A DNA stretch of 64,000 bases from Aequorivita iocasae (lineage in GTDB: Bacteria; Bacteroidota; Bacteroidia; Flavobacteriales; Flavobacteriaceae), in the NCBI RefSeq assembly GCF_016757735.1, contig NZ_CP068439.1, positions 1,488,001 through 1,552,000 of the forward strand. The letters run 5' to 3'. The notes beneath the pieces are model-generated. The model worked only from the letters and a program-made list of their open reading frames with translations. It was not told where the DNA came from and searched no databases. Shown here in pieces: positions 1 to 9,918 of this stretch. Within the stretch, counting starts at the first letter, position 1; each line of letters starts with the position of its first letter. Made by a program: the position numbers and the translations under genes.

Positions 1-1365
1 GAACAACCTGAACAATATGGTGCGGTAAAAGAAAAAGCTGACAGAATAAGCGCTATTTCAAGTGAGTTTGATTCTTATATTGAAGGTGTTAAAAGTGATA
101 TGATGAGCACTGTTAAGCCTGAAGATGCCCAAGATTACGAAGTTCAAGATAAGGCAGACTTTCTTGATCAGAAGTTTTTCCAAGGAGATAAATTATCACC
201 CGCAGGACAGGAGTTTGTTGCCCAAATTGACAAATACCGTGAAGGTGTTTTAAGTGTTATAGGTGATGATCCACGTTATCAAAGCATTGCCGCAGATGTT
301 GCTAAAAAATTTGAAACACAACCGGTTGAACGTCGTGACGGTGTTAAAGTACCTTGGTTGAATTATCATTTTGAAGGGTTTCCTTTAGTAGCTTCAAGAA
401 CAAAAATGACGCAATTACAGAATGACGTAAAAACTACCGAAAACGAGATTCTTTCAAATATGCTGGCAGGCCAGCAAGCAGCTGCGCTTTCATTTACACA
501 GTATAACACCCTTTTGGAATCCACCAAGTCTGCGTATTATGCCGGCGAAGAATTTGACGGTGGAATTGTGCTTGGACGTAAGGATCCAAATACAAGACCG
601 AATCGTGTAGAACTTACATTAGATGGAAGACCATTATCTGAAGGACAATATGCAATTGAGAACGGTAAAGTGATGTTGAAGATTAGTGCCGGTTCACCTG
701 GTGACCACAAAATTGAAGGAAATCTTATCTTCCTTGAAAACGGTGAAGAAAAAGAAATTCCTGTAAATGTAGGATTCTCAACTATTTCTAAACCAAACAG
801 TGCAGTGATTGCTGCCGATAAAATGAACGTGGTGTACCGTGGTGTAGATAACCCAATGACGGTTTCTATTCCTGGTATTCCTGACAATAAAGTAGATGCA
901 CGCGCTCCAGGTCTTTCAAAAGTTTCTGGAAGTAAATACGTAATGCGTCCAGGTACGGGAAGAACAGTTACCATTACAGCTAGTGGAACACTGCCTAATG
1001 GAGATCGTATAAGTACACCGGCCGAATTCCGTATCAAGGATATTCCGGCTCCTGTAGGTGCTATTCGTGGTGAAACCGGAATTGTACGTATGGAACGTGG
1101 AGGACTTGAGATTTCTTCGATATCTGCAGTATTGCCAGATTTCGATTTTGATGTAAACCTAAATGTTTCAGGCTTTAGTTTTAAAGTTTCTGGACAACCA
1201 ACCGTTCGTGTAAATGGAACAAAGCTTGATGCAGCCGCCAAAGGTGCGCTAAGAAGAGCTGGAAGAGGCGAGACTGTTCAAATTTTTGATATTAATGCAA
1301 GTGTTTCCGGTAGCGGAGTAATGCTTAAGAAAACGTCTCCAGTTATTATTGAATTGACAAACTAA
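1..1365 (+). CDS. gldM: GldM, gliding motility / type IX secretion motor protein (5' end cut by window)
   Basis: The reading frame is open from base 1, so the gene enters from the left; 454 residues are visible and a family member is usually a little over 500. GldM is the inner-membrane protein whose long periplasmic part forms, with GldL, the proton-driven motor of the type IX secretion system and gliding machinery. The transmembrane N-terminus lies outside the window; what is seen is the periplasmic part, a helical region followed by beta-rich domains and a C-terminal region rich in Gly and Val. gldN follows after 23 bp in the same direction, the standard gldKLMN order, which makes the call firm. 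Confidence 0.95.
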   Translation, partial: EQPEQYGAVKEKADRISAISSEFDSYIEGVKSDMMSTVKPEDAQDYEVQDKADFLDQKFFQGDKLSPAGQEFVAQIDKYREGVLSVIGDDPRYQSIAADVAKKFETQPVERRDGVKVPWLNYHFEGFPLVASRTKMTQLQNDVKTTENEILSNMLAGQQAAALSFTQYNTLLESTKSAYYAGEEFDGGIVLGRKDPNTRPNRVELTLDGRPLSEGQYAIENGKVMLKISAGSPGDHKIEGNLIFLENGEEKEIPVNVGFSTISKPNSAVIAADKMNVVYRGVDNPMTVSIPGIPDNKVDARAPGLSKVSGSKYVMRPGTGRTVTITASGTLPNGDRISTPAEFRIKDIPAPVGAIRGETGIVRMERGGLEISSISAVLPDFDFDVNLNVSGFSFKVSGQPTVRVNGTKLDAAAKGALRRAGRGETVQIFDINASVSGSGVMLKKTSPVIIELTN

Positions 1366-1388
1366 TATTTAGTATAAAACCCTATAGT

Positions 1389-2288
1389 ATGAATTTGAAA
1401 AATGTTGTTTTATGTGTTTTTGGTTTTGGAATGGCCGCTGGTGCAAGTGCACAGGTGAACATTTTAAACGCTAAAACCCCTGAAGATATAGGCAAGAAGA
1501 CCGAAGCGCAGATTGCTTATGACAATGATGAGCCGTTGCCTTATGGCTATACTGACGAGCGTGATGTGCTATGGTCCAAAACTACTTGGGAAATTATCGA
1601 TCTTGATGAAAGAGTAAACTTTCCTCTGTATTATCCTATAGATACAAACAACATTGGAGCAGACAGGCGTTCGCTTTATGACGTTTTGGTGAAAAACATC
1701 AAAAACGGAAAAATTGAAAACGTTTACGCAGATTCATATTTTACTGAAAAACGTACACTTCAGGATATAGAAGCTTCTTTGGTTTACAGCGATACTACCG
1801 ATTTAGGTATTGAGCAGTATAATGCTGAAGGAACCGTAGATCCTCAATACGTACGTCGTTTTTCATTGGATGCCGGTGATATAGAAGAATGGCACATTAG
1901 AGGCTATTGGTATCTAGACAAGCGTCAAGGCGAGCTAAAGTATCGTATGCTGGGAATTTGTCCCGTCGCAAATGAAGCACGTTCAAAAGCATTCCCAGAA
2001 GATGGAATTGATTCGAAGGTTGAGCTTTTCTGGGTTTGGTTCCCAGGCGCACGTGAAGTTTTACACGAGGCAAAAGCTTTCAACCGAAAGAATACATCGC
2101 AGCCTATTTCGTACGATCACTTGTTAAATTCGCGCCGTTTCAACGCCGTAATTTATAAAGAAGATAACGTACAGGGCGATAGGGATGTAAAAGATTACAT
2201 CAATGATAATGCTCTTATGCAATTGCTGGAATCTGAAAGAATCAAAGAACAAATACGTAACATAGAAATAGATTTGTGGAATTATTAA
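1389..2288 (+). CDS. gldN: GldN, type IX secretion periplasmic ring protein
   Basis: 299 residues with a clear Sec signal peptide (hydrophobic residues 5-18, cleavage expected after Ala-Ser-Ala near residue 21). GldN associates with GldK and GldM in the periplasmic ring of the type IX secretion system. The body matches the family in length and in the early motif around YGYTDERDVLWSKTTWE. It is the last gene of the gldKLMN operon: 23 bp after gldM and followed by a strong terminator. Nothing is broken or unusual. Confidence 0.95.
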   Translation: MNLKNVVLCVFGFGMAAGASAQVNILNAKTPEDIGKKTEAQIAYDNDEPLPYGYTDERDVLWSKTTWEIIDLDERVNFPLYYPIDTNNIGADRRSLYDVLVKNIKNGKIENVYADSYFTEKRTLQDIEASLVYSDTTDLGIEQYNAEGTVDPQYVRRFSLDAGDIEEWHIRGYWYLDKRQGELKYRMLGICPVANEARSKAFPEDGIDSKVELFWVWFPGAREVLHEAKAFNRKNTSQPISYDHLLNSRRFNAVIYKEDNVQGDRDVKDYINDNALMQLLESERIKEQIRNIEIDLWNY

Positions 2289-2311
2289 TCAATTAGTAAA
2301 ACCATACTTTT

Positions 2312-2357
2312 AAAAAAACCCTTCAAATTTCATTTTCGGAAATTGAAGGGTTTTTTA
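2312..2357 (+). terminator. Rho-independent terminator after gldN
   Basis: A 13-15 bp stem (left arm AACCCTTCAAATTTC, right arm GAAATTGAAGGGTT with one bulge) is followed by a run of T. It lies 24 bp after the gldN stop and 11 bp before the next start, so it separates the gld operon from the oxidoreductase gene. The A-run on its left could allow some activity on the other strand. Confidence 0.85.
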
Positions 2358-2367
2358 TATCACAATA

Positions 2368-3411
2368 ATGATTGAAAAAGATTACATAATCGTAGGGCTC
2401 GGGATTGCAGGAATAACTTTGTGCGAACAGCTCCAAAACAAAGGGAAAAGCTTTGTGGTGATTGATAACGGCGCAGAAGGCTCCACGGCAAAGTCTGGCG
2501 GTGTTTTTAACCCAACAGTGCTTAAACGCTTCACAGCGGCTTGGAATGCCTCAGACTTTTTTCCTGTGGCAGTTAATTTCTACAAAACACTTTCAGATAA
2601 AATTGGAGAAGAATTCTTTATTAAAACCCCAATTTTGCGAGTATTTAAAAGTGTGGAAGAGCAGAACAATTGGTCTGTGGCAAGTGATAAAAAGGACCTT
2701 CGACAGTTTCTTTCCTCTGAGTTTTTAAAGAATAAAAACCCAGCCGTTAATGCTCCGTTCGGTTTCGGAAAGGTTTTGGGAACAGCCCAGATACAAACCG
2801 ATATTTTACTTTCAGAATATCGAAATTTTCTTTTGAAAACAAATAATTTGGTTGCCGAAGTCTTTCAATACAAAGATGTGGTGCAAAAAGAAAACGGAGT
2901 GATTTATAAAAACATTTCAGCAAAGAAAATCATTTTCGCCGAAGGCGCAAAAGCGATTGAGAATCCCTTTTTTCCAAAACAGACTTTAATTGGGAACAAA
3001 GGCGAATATGTTATTATTTACGCCCCTGAACTTAAAATAGAGACGCTTTTAAAAGGCCCCGTGTATGTTATTCCTTTGGGAAAAGATCACTACAAAGTTG
3101 GTGCAACCTACAGCCGCGATGATTATAGTGTTGATGCTACTGAGGAAGCGAAAGAAGAAATACTTTCAAAACTAAAAACATTTATCAATTGCCCATTTGA
3201 GCTAGTAGGACAAACCGCTGGCGTAAGACCCACTACCAAAGACCATAGGCCCCTTTTGGGCAATTTAATTGAAAGTCCGAATTTAGTTTTCTTTAATGGG
3301 TTGGGCTCGCGCGGTTTTTTGATGGCACCCATGCTTTCGGAAATTCTTTTTAATTATTTGGAAAAAGAAACACCGCTTCCAAAAGAAATGGATATTACAA
3401 GAATGTTATAA
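2368..3411 (+). CDS. FAD-dependent oxidoreductase of the DAO (glycine oxidase-like) family
   Basis: 347 residues. The N-terminus has a Rossmann FAD-binding GxGxxG (G10, G12, G15) followed by the acidic end of strand 2 (VIDNG); the C-terminus carries the GVRPTTKDHRPLLG block typical of D-amino-acid oxidase/glycine oxidase-like enzymes. Such enzymes oxidise amine or amino-acid substrates with FAD; the substrate cannot be read from the sequence. No signal peptide, so cytosolic. The 3' end is 10 bp from the convergent DUF983 gene. In related flavobacteria a gene of this type commonly follows gldN. Confidence 0.85.
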   Translation: MIEKDYIIVGLGIAGITLCEQLQNKGKSFVVIDNGAEGSTAKSGGVFNPTVLKRFTAAWNASDFFPVAVNFYKTLSDKIGEEFFIKTPILRVFKSVEEQNNWSVASDKKDLRQFLSSEFLKNKNPAVNAPFGFGKVLGTAQIQTDILLSEYRNFLLKTNNLVAEVFQYKDVVQKENGVIYKNISAKKIIFAEGAKAIENPFFPKQTLIGNKGEYVIIYAPELKIETLLKGPVYVIPLGKDHYKVGATYSRDDYSVDATEEAKEEILSKLKTFINCPFELVGQTAGVRPTTKDHRPLLGNLIESPNLVFFNGLGSRGFLMAPMLSEILFNYLEKETPLPKEMDITRML

Positions 3412-3421
3412 AAGCCTGGAA

Positions 3422-3808
3422 TTATGCTTTGGCCTTATTTTTGTCATACTTCATAAAAAAGTTGATCCAAATATTTCGGGATACCCTTAAAATAAGGGGA
3501 AGCATAATAACCAGAGTGACTATAATGGCAAGAAAGGTATAGTCTCTATCCAACCCGATAAAAAAATAGGCAATTATAAAGGCTGCAACCGCAATGGCCA
3601 CACCCACCGCATAACTTACATACATTGCACCGTAAAAAAAAGAAGGCTCAATTTTGAATTTTGTGTTGCAATGGCTGCAACGTTCGTGCATTTTCAAGAC
3701 TTTTGTGAGTTTGTAAGGATTGCGTTCCACGTACATTTCACCTTTATGGCACACTGGGCAAGTTCCCGTAAATATACTGTAGAGTTTGGAGCCTTTGAGG
3801 AATTGCAT
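3422..3808 (-). CDS. DUF983 family membrane protein
   Basis: 128 residues from the chosen ATG at 3808; an upstream in-frame ATG at 3841 would add 11 residues but overlaps the promoter space of the divergent ABC-F gene. The N-terminal half has two CxxC pairs (CPVC and CSHC, about residues 17-50), likely a small zinc site, followed by two hydrophobic helices. DUF983 function is not established. It is divergent from the ABC-F gene (59 bp apart) and convergent with the FAD oxidoreductase. Confidence 0.8.
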   Translation of the reverse strand: MQFLKGSKLYSIFTGTCPVCHKGEMYVERNPYKLTKVLKMHERCSHCNTKFKIEPSFFYGAMYVSYAVGVAIAVAAFIIAYFFIGLDRDYTFLAIIVTLVIMLPLILRVSRNIWINFFMKYDKNKAKA

Positions 3809-3867
3809 AATCGGTTTTTTTAGCAGTGCAAAATTAAGCATCTTTGCAGAAATTTTAGCGCTTTATA

Positions 3868-5778
3868 ATGGTCAATATCCACAATTTATCGGTTTCCTTT
3901 CAGGGCGACTACTTGTTTGAGAAAATTACCTTTCAATTAAAACCCGGAGACAGGGTTGGTTTGGTAGGTAAAAACGGCGCTGGCAAATCAACGCTTTTAA
4001 AAATCATTGCCGGCGAGCAGGAATACGATAGTGGCCAAATAGCGACCGATAAAGAAATATCCATTGGTTTTCTGAAACAAGATATCGATTTTGAAAAAGG
4101 CCGAACTGTTTTGGAAGAATCTTACGAAGCTTTTACAGAAATCAAAAAGCTTGAAAAACAACTTGCTGAAATCAATACGCAATTAGCCGAGCGCACCGAT
4201 TATGAAAGTGATGGTTACCATCAATTAATGGTTGATTTAAATGAGGTGCAACATCAATATGAAATCCACGGCGGTTACAATTACCAAGGCGAAACCGAAC
4301 GTATTTTGCAGGGTTTGGGTTTTCAGCGGGAAGATTTTACAAAGCTCACCGAAACCTTTTCCGGCGGGTGGCGCATGCGTATCGAACTTGCCAAACTTCT
4401 GCTTCAAAACAACGATATTTTACTGCTGGATGAGCCTACAAACCACTTGGATATTGAATCTATTCTTTGGTTGGAAGAATTCTTAAAAGGATATGCAGGT
4501 GCCGTTGTAATCGTTTCCCACGATAAAATGTTTTTGGACAACGTGACCAATCGTACCATTGAAATTTCCCTTGGAAAAATTTACGATTTCAACAAGCCAT
4601 ACACCCAATATTTAATTCTCCGGAATGAACTGCGCGAGCAACAATTGGCGTCGCAGAAAAATCAGCAAAAGCAGATTGAACAGACTGAAAAATTGATTGA
4701 TAAATTTCGCGCAAAGGCAAGTAAAGCCACGATGGCGCAGTCGCTCATAAAAAAATTGGACAAAATAGACCGTATTGAGGTAGATGAAGACGATAACAGT
4801 GTTATGACGCTGCGTTTTCCAGTTTCAATCACCCCTGGAAAAGTAGTTATTGAAGCCGAAAATATTTCAAAAAACTATGGCGAAAAAAATGTTTTGAATG
4901 GCGTGGACCTTTTGGTAGATCGCGACAGCAAAATTGCTTTTGTTGGTCAAAACGGGCAAGGGAAATCTACTTTGGCAAAAATAATTGTTGGTGAGATAGA
5001 ATACGATGGGAAACTCACTTTGGGCCACAATGTGCAGATAGGTTATTTTGCGCAAAACCAAGCTGATTACCTGGACGGAAGCAAAACGGTACTCGACACG
5101 ATGATTGATGCGGCCAATGAAAAAAACCGAAGCCGAGTCCGTGATATTTTGGGGTCTTTCCTTTTCCGTGGAGATGAGGTTGAAAAATTTGTACGTGTGC
5201 TGAGTGGGGGCGAACGAAACCGTTTGGCTCTGGCAAAATTGCTTTTGCAGCCTTTCAATGTTTTGGTGATGGATGAGCCCACAAACCACCTCGACATAAA
5301 ATCCAAAAACGTATTGAAGGATGCGCTGAAAAGTTTTGAAGGAACTTTGCTTTTGGTTTCCCACGACCGTGATTTTCTGCAAGGATTAACCAATAAGGTT
5401 TACGAATTTAAAGACCACCACATCAAAGAATATTTGGGTGATATTGATTATTTCCTTGAACAGCGAAACCTTCAAAACCTTCGTGAAGCTGAAAAGAAGA
5501 CGGTCGTTTCCGAAGTAAAAGAAAAGAGAAGCGCCGGCGAGGAATATGAAATTCAGAAAAAACTGAAATCGGTAAAAAATAAATTAAGCAATGTAGAATC
5601 GGCAATTTCATCTTTGGAAAAAGAGATTGCAACTATTGACACCGAACTTCTTATAAATTACGAAGAAACCATTGCCAAGCCACACTTTTTTGACAAGTAT
5701 CAAGAAAAGAAAAAGAAACTCAAGAAGCTGATGGAAGAGTGGGAAGTGCTTCAGGAAACAGTGGAATCCCTATCCTAA
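3868..5778 (+). CDS. ABC-F family ATPase
   Basis: 636 residues with two ABC cassettes and no membrane segment, the ABC-F layout. Cassette 1 has Walker A GKNGAGKST (about residue 36), signature FSGGW and Walker B LLLDEPTNHLD; cassette 2 has GQNGQGKST (about 355), LSGGE and VMDEPTNHLD. Between them is a charged linker helix (about 245-290) and at the end a coiled coil (about 550-636), as in Uup/YheS-like members. ABC-F proteins act on the ribosome or in nucleic-acid processes; which subgroup this is cannot be fixed from sequence alone. A near-consensus -7 box (CATCTTTG, 3839-3846) precedes it. Confidence 0.93.
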   Translation: MVNIHNLSVSFQGDYLFEKITFQLKPGDRVGLVGKNGAGKSTLLKIIAGEQEYDSGQIATDKEISIGFLKQDIDFEKGRTVLEESYEAFTEIKKLEKQLAEINTQLAERTDYESDGYHQLMVDLNEVQHQYEIHGGYNYQGETERILQGLGFQREDFTKLTETFSGGWRMRIELAKLLLQNNDILLLDEPTNHLDIESILWLEEFLKGYAGAVVIVSHDKMFLDNVTNRTIEISLGKIYDFNKPYTQYLILRNELREQQLASQKNQQKQIEQTEKLIDKFRAKASKATMAQSLIKKLDKIDRIEVDEDDNSVMTLRFPVSITPGKVVIEAENISKNYGEKNVLNGVDLLVDRDSKIAFVGQNGQGKSTLAKIIVGEIEYDGKLTLGHNVQIGYFAQNQADYLDGSKTVLDTMIDAANEKNRSRVRDILGSFLFRGDEVEKFVRVLSGGERNRLALAKLLLQPFNVLVMDEPTNHLDIKSKNVLKDALKSFEGTLLLVSHDRDFLQGLTNKVYEFKDHHIKEYLGDIDYFLEQRNLQNLREAEKKTVVSEVKEKRSAGEEYEIQKKLKSVKNKLSNVESAISSLEKEIATIDTELLINYEETIAKPHFFDKYQEKKKKLKKLMEEWEVLQETVESLS

Positions 5779-5817
5779 AAACAGGGAAAATCCTATAAAT
5801 TCTTTCGATTAATTATC

Positions 5818-5844
5818 TTAACTTGTTATTTTTTAATAAGTTAA
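5818..5844. other. Hairpin between ABC-F gene and patatin gene
   Basis: Arms TTAACTTGTTA (5818-5828) and TAATAAGTTAA (5834-5844) pair over 11 positions with one G-U and a 5-nt T loop. No T-run follows it, so it is a weak terminator at best; it could be an operator or mRNA 5' structure. It covers the upstream alternative start of the patatin ORF and so supports the later ATG. Confidence 0.5.
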
Positions 5845-5861
5845 AATTAATCGTGGGGATT

Positions 5862-7589
5862 ATGGAAAACGAAAACACTTTCAAGCTTTGTATTACAATG
5901 GCAGGTGCCGTTTCTGCGGGGGCTTATACTGCTGGCGTTTTGGATTATTTAATTGAAACACTCGACCTGTGGGAAAAGGCCAAGGAGAAAAACAGAAAAC
6001 TTGGAGTTGCACATCCAGATTATGATCACACCATCCCGATGCATCAAGTGGAGATTGACGTTATAAGTGGCTCTTCGGCTGGTGGTATTTCTGGCTCATT
6101 GACTTTTATGGCATTGGCTGACAAAAATTTCAAAAGCTTCAACAAAGACAATCCCACAGGAACCAATAACATTTTTTATAAAAGTTGGGTAGATATGGGC
6201 AACACTGCTGAAAATAGTACGGTTGATAAACTACTTAACAATAGTGATTTAAAGGAATATGGCGAAGTACGCTCTTTACTTAACACCCAAGCAATAGATG
6301 TAATTGCCGACGAAGCTCTGGCTGTACGCGAACAGCGTGAAATTCCCAAATATGCCTCAGACAGTCTTGACGTGATTTTGACTACTACCAATTTACGAGG
6401 CATTAATTTTATGGTAAATTTTGATGCAAGTGGCCGCGATACTTCTAAAGGTACGGTTATCACAAATCACGGAGGTTTTTTCAGGTATAAGCTAAAAAAT
6501 GATAAATTCCCTACTGGAATACCCGAAAAGGAAGACGAACTGTACTATGTGCTTGATCTTTCAAACGAAACGCATCTTCAATATTTAAAGGATGCCACAT
6601 TGAGTACTGCAGCATTTCCAATTGGTTTAAAATCACGGGAGGTTGCCATTTCAGCAGAATACATAAAACGGTATCCGAAATATTTGTTCAATAAATCCAA
6701 AGGCATCGAACCGCTTTTGCCCGAAGGCGCTATTTATAAATTTAACTCTGTGGATGGGGGCGTTATTAATAACGAACCCTACGGAATTGGACTGAAAGTT
6801 TTGCGGGAAAAGAACCCAAAAAGTATTGAAGCGTGCAAATACGGAGTAATAATGATAGATCCGTTTCCGAACAAAGATCACGACGTTGCTGAAAGTGGCA
6901 GCGGAATTATGAGCATAGCAGGAGGGCTTTTAAAAGCACTTCGCAATCAGGTAATGTTCAACCAGGATGGAATTTTGGACGCGCTGGATATGACAGACCG
7001 TACCAAATTTTTAATTGAGCCCATTCGTAAGATTGAAAAAGACGGGAAATGGGTTCGTCCAAAAAATGACTTGGCAGCTGCTCCCATCGGTGGATTTGCA
7101 GGGTTTTTGAGCCGAGATTTTCGGGAGCACGATTTTCAGTTGGGCAGAAAAAACTGTCAGGTTTTCTTACGATACTATTTTGCGGTAGCTTCCGAAGATA
7201 TTGAAAAACGCTTAAGTATTGTTCCCAATAGTGCCATAAAAGATAGGTATCAATTTTCGGTGCCAGCAATGGACCCGAACGGAGAAAAATTCTTTCCAAT
7301 TATACCCGATATGCGCGTGTTGCGAAATTTTGACAATCAGGTAGATAAAATCAACTATGGAAAGGATGCGGAAATTCAGGATTTACCGTACCCTAAATTA
7401 TCTTTTTCTGAGTTTGAAAGCCGTTACAAATCCAAAATAAAGGATCGCATTGGATTGATTGTGAAACATTTGCTGAAAAATAAATTTCTTTCTTTTTTGG
7501 CCAATTTCTTTTACGCAAAAAACGCAGGTTATAAATTTGTAAAAGAGGCATTGGAAAAGGAACTTGGCGAAAATGACCTCTTAAAATAA
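5862..7589 (+). CDS. Patatin-like phospholipase family protein
   Basis: 575 residues from ATG 5862 (preceded by GTGGGGATT; the in-frame start at 5823 lies inside a hairpin). The glycine-rich oxyanion motif (AGAVSAGAYTAG, residues 14-25) is followed by the nucleophile elbow SGSSAGG with Ser72, and the catalytic Asp is in VDGG near residue 295, giving the Ser-Asp dyad of patatins. The family hydrolyses acyl ester bonds of lipids. No signal peptide or outer-membrane domain is seen, so it is likely cytosolic or peripheral. The next gene starts 5 bp after the stop, suggesting one operon. Confidence 0.88.
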   Translation: MENENTFKLCITMAGAVSAGAYTAGVLDYLIETLDLWEKAKEKNRKLGVAHPDYDHTIPMHQVEIDVISGSSAGGISGSLTFMALADKNFKSFNKDNPTGTNNIFYKSWVDMGNTAENSTVDKLLNNSDLKEYGEVRSLLNTQAIDVIADEALAVREQREIPKYASDSLDVILTTTNLRGINFMVNFDASGRDTSKGTVITNHGGFFRYKLKNDKFPTGIPEKEDELYYVLDLSNETHLQYLKDATLSTAAFPIGLKSREVAISAEYIKRYPKYLFNKSKGIEPLLPEGAIYKFNSVDGGVINNEPYGIGLKVLREKNPKSIEACKYGVIMIDPFPNKDHDVAESGSGIMSIAGGLLKALRNQVMFNQDGILDALDMTDRTKFLIEPIRKIEKDGKWVRPKNDLAAAPIGGFAGFLSRDFREHDFQLGRKNCQVFLRYYFAVASEDIEKRLSIVPNSAIKDRYQFSVPAMDPNGEKFFPIIPDMRVLRNFDNQVDKINYGKDAEIQDLPYPKLSFSEFESRYKSKIKDRIGLIVKHLLKNKFLSFLANFFYAKNAGYKFVKEALEKELGENDLLK

Positions 7590-7594
7590 TAGTT

Positions 7595-7777
7595 ATGTTC
7601 GAATATTTTTTTCAATGTCCCCACTGCTGGGAAGAGATTTCGATGTTGTTGGATACTTCTGTCCGACATCAAAAATATATTGAGGATTGTGAAATTTGTT
7701 GTAACCCCATTGAATTGGAAGTAACCTTCCAAGATGGCGAACTTATTGGCTTTTCAGCGAACAGTATTGGTCAGTAA
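7595..7777 (+). CDS. CPXCG-motif cysteine-rich protein
   Basis: 60 residues. Cys8 and Cys11 (CPHC) and Cys32/Cys35/Cys36 form two CxxC-type pairs as in the small CPXCG family, likely binding one zinc ion. Function unknown. It sits 5 bp behind the patatin gene and is probably translated from the same mRNA. Confidence 0.8.
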   Translation: MFEYFFQCPHCWEEISMLLDTSVRHQKYIEDCEICCNPIELEVTFQDGELIGFSANSIGQ

Positions 7778-7824
7778 GTTTTATTTTTTTAAATTTATGG
7801 AAACAAACCAACCCAGAACATCCT

Positions 7825-8178
7825 ATGCTCTCCACATTTAGTCTTGCAGACAACATTATTGGTTTTATTATAGATGGTCCTTACAATGAAAATTCAGTTG
7901 ATAAAATTCAAAATGAAGTTTTAGAGAAATTAGAATATTTTGATACCGTTAGTTTTTATATTGAAGATACTTCCAATGCTGAAATCTCGCTCAAGGCTGT
8001 ATTGAAAAGCATTCCTTTTAAGATTAAGACCGGGAACCGTTTTGAAAAAGTGGCAGTAGTTACAGATCGGAAATGGGTACAGCTTTTTAGTTCTCTTGAG
8101 AAACTTTTTTTTAACGCCGAAATACGTCTTTTTAATTCAAAACAAAGGCTTGAAGCTATTCAGTGGATAAGCCATTAA
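7825..8178 (+). CDS. SpoIIAA-like (STAS-type) domain protein
   Basis: 117 residues with the alternating strand/helix pattern of the SpoIIAA-like family (PF11964): strands near residues 10-18, 37-47 and 72-80 and a C-terminal helix ending AIQWI. Members occur in bacteria with no fixed role, sometimes linked to membrane or stress processes. It follows the cysteine-rich gene by 47 bp and is convergent (2 bp) with the AsmA-like gene. Confidence 0.7.
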   Translation: MLSTFSLADNIIGFIIDGPYNENSVDKIQNEVLEKLEYFDTVSFYIEDTSNAEISLKAVLKSIPFKIKTGNRFEKVAVVTDRKWVQLFSSLEKLFFNAEIRLFNSKQRLEAIQWISH

Positions 8179-8180
8179 AA

Positions 8181-9728
8181 TTAGATCAGGATTTTTTTAA
8201 GGGCGTTTTTTATGTTCAGCCATAAAAAATTAAAAACAGATTTTGACTTGTTGCGCGTAGCTTCTGCGGTTCCTTCTTTGTAATATTCGTTTTTTTCTTG
8301 ACTGTTTTTGGAGATAAAAATGTTTGCCACAGCAGATAGAAACTTATTTTTCTTTTCACCTTCATTTTGCAAAAGCAAAACCTTAAAATCTGAATATTTA
8401 ATCTTCATATCTATTGTTGATGTATCATTATTACCATCAATTGTAAAATATGTTTGGTCGGTAGTGCCCTCCAATCTCACTTTTAAATTAGGCTCGGTAA
8501 AACTGTTAAGTCTATCTGCTACTAAGTGACCTACATCGGCACTGAATAGAAACTGATCATTTTTATTTTGTACATCAAAACTCCAATTTACAGAGATTGG
8601 CGTATTTTCCATAAAGTCGGCTTTTATCTTCGCTTCGGTTTTAGTGGGACTACTGTAGGTGTTGCTCACATTTGAGATGGATGCTTCAAGATTTTCAAAA
8701 TTTATGGATCCGCCCATGTTTTCAGCCTTCTGTCGTTCTTCATAGATTATTTTCGCATCGCTAATTTTTAAAGAATCAATTGTTAGGTCAAAAGGTAGTT
8801 CACGTAACATTTTACTGTACAACGGTTTTGTTTTTGTTTCGTCTGCTACCAATTTATCCCTGTAAATTTCAAGCGATGGAGCAGACAAGGAAAGCAATTT
8901 GCTTTTTGCAAAGAAACGATTTTGGTTAAAGCCAAAATCAATTCCTTCAACTGAGAGGGATTTTAAGGAAAGGTCATAATGATCGCGTTCTTTTGAAATC
9001 AATTTTGAAAGCTCCCTTTTTGAATACTTAGTTTTTAAAATTAAATTTTCAAAAAATGCGTTTCGATTTTCAACGGTAAAATCTTTTACTGTAAGATTTT
9101 CATAGGGACTTACCTTCACAAAAACAGTATCGCTTTTTGCAGTATAACTTTTATATTCCAAAGGTATTTTGCGCTTTATTGTTTGGGCATCTATTTTTAT
9201 TCCTTCAATAGCAACAGAAAGTCCCTTGGTATAAAGCTCTGTAGAGTCTTTTGCTTTTTCATAAATGGCAAATTTGGTATTGTTTACATTTAAACGATCA
9301 ATTAGTATAGGCTTGTATACTGATAAGAAATCATTGTTTTGGGTACTTTCATTTTTTGCTATTCTATCTTGGTAATAAGCGATTGTAGGATTGGTGAGCG
9401 TGATTGCTTCTATATGAATTTCACTATTAAAGAGATAATCCCAGTAACTGATGTCAGAGATTTTAAGTTTTTCAACATTTACAAATGTATGCTTTGCGCC
9501 ATTTTCTTTATTTTCTATTATTAGAGATGCATTTGTAATGGTAAGTGAACCACCAAAAGTTTCTACAGTAATGTCGTCATAAGCACGGATTATATTTTGC
9601 GGCAGGCGATCCTCGATGAAGTTTTCCAGCTTTTTTTTAAGGATAATGTTTACCGTTACCGTTCCAATTATAAACAATGCGCCCAAAGAGAGTACTGTAT
9701 AAATAATTTTTTTAAATCCATTTTTCAT
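8181..9728 (-). CDS. AsmA/DUF748-like membrane-anchored protein
   Basis: 515 residues with one N-terminal transmembrane segment (about 7-28) and a long extracytoplasmic part of repeated beta strands with SLKSLSVEGIDFGF-type units, the look of AsmA/DUF748 (TAM/AsmA) proteins that bridge or shape the envelope. The family assignment rests on architecture, not on a sharp motif. It is a single gene transcribed away from tRNA-fMet. Confidence 0.6.
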   Translation of the reverse strand: MKNGFKKIIYTVLSLGALFIIGTVTVNIILKKKLENFIEDRLPQNIIRAYDDITVETFGGSLTITNASLIIENKENGAKHTFVNVEKLKISDISYWDYLFNSEIHIEAITLTNPTIAYYQDRIAKNESTQNNDFLSVYKPILIDRLNVNNTKFAIYEKAKDSTELYTKGLSVAIEGIKIDAQTIKRKIPLEYKSYTAKSDTVFVKVSPYENLTVKDFTVENRNAFFENLILKTKYSKRELSKLISKERDHYDLSLKSLSVEGIDFGFNQNRFFAKSKLLSLSAPSLEIYRDKLVADETKTKPLYSKMLRELPFDLTIDSLKISDAKIIYEERQKAENMGGSINFENLEASISNVSNTYSSPTKTEAKIKADFMENTPISVNWSFDVQNKNDQFLFSADVGHLVADRLNSFTEPNLKVRLEGTTDQTYFTIDGNNDTSTIDMKIKYSDFKVLLLQNEGEKKNKFLSAVANIFISKNSQEKNEYYKEGTAEATRNKSKSVFNFLWLNIKNALKKILI

Positions 9729-9799
9729 AATTTAAATATAAGCAATGTTGAAAGGAAAAAGACAATGAAGTTTATTTTTAAAAAATTTGTCTTTCATCA

Positions 9800-9829
9800 T
9801 TGGAAACTCTAAAAAGCTTTGTATCTTTG
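9800..9829 (+). promoter_or_regulatory. Flavobacterial-type promoter of tRNA-fMet
   Basis: TTG at 9800-9802, exactly 19 bp, then TATCTTTG at 9822-9829: a full match to the flavobacterial -33/-7 consensus TTG-N19-TAnnTTTG. The tRNA begins 11 bp downstream. This is the cleanest promoter in the window and supports the phylum call. Confidence 0.85.
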
Positions 9830-9839
9830 CCGTCCATAT

Positions 9840-9912
<73 letters not shown>

Positions 9913-9918
9913 CAAAGA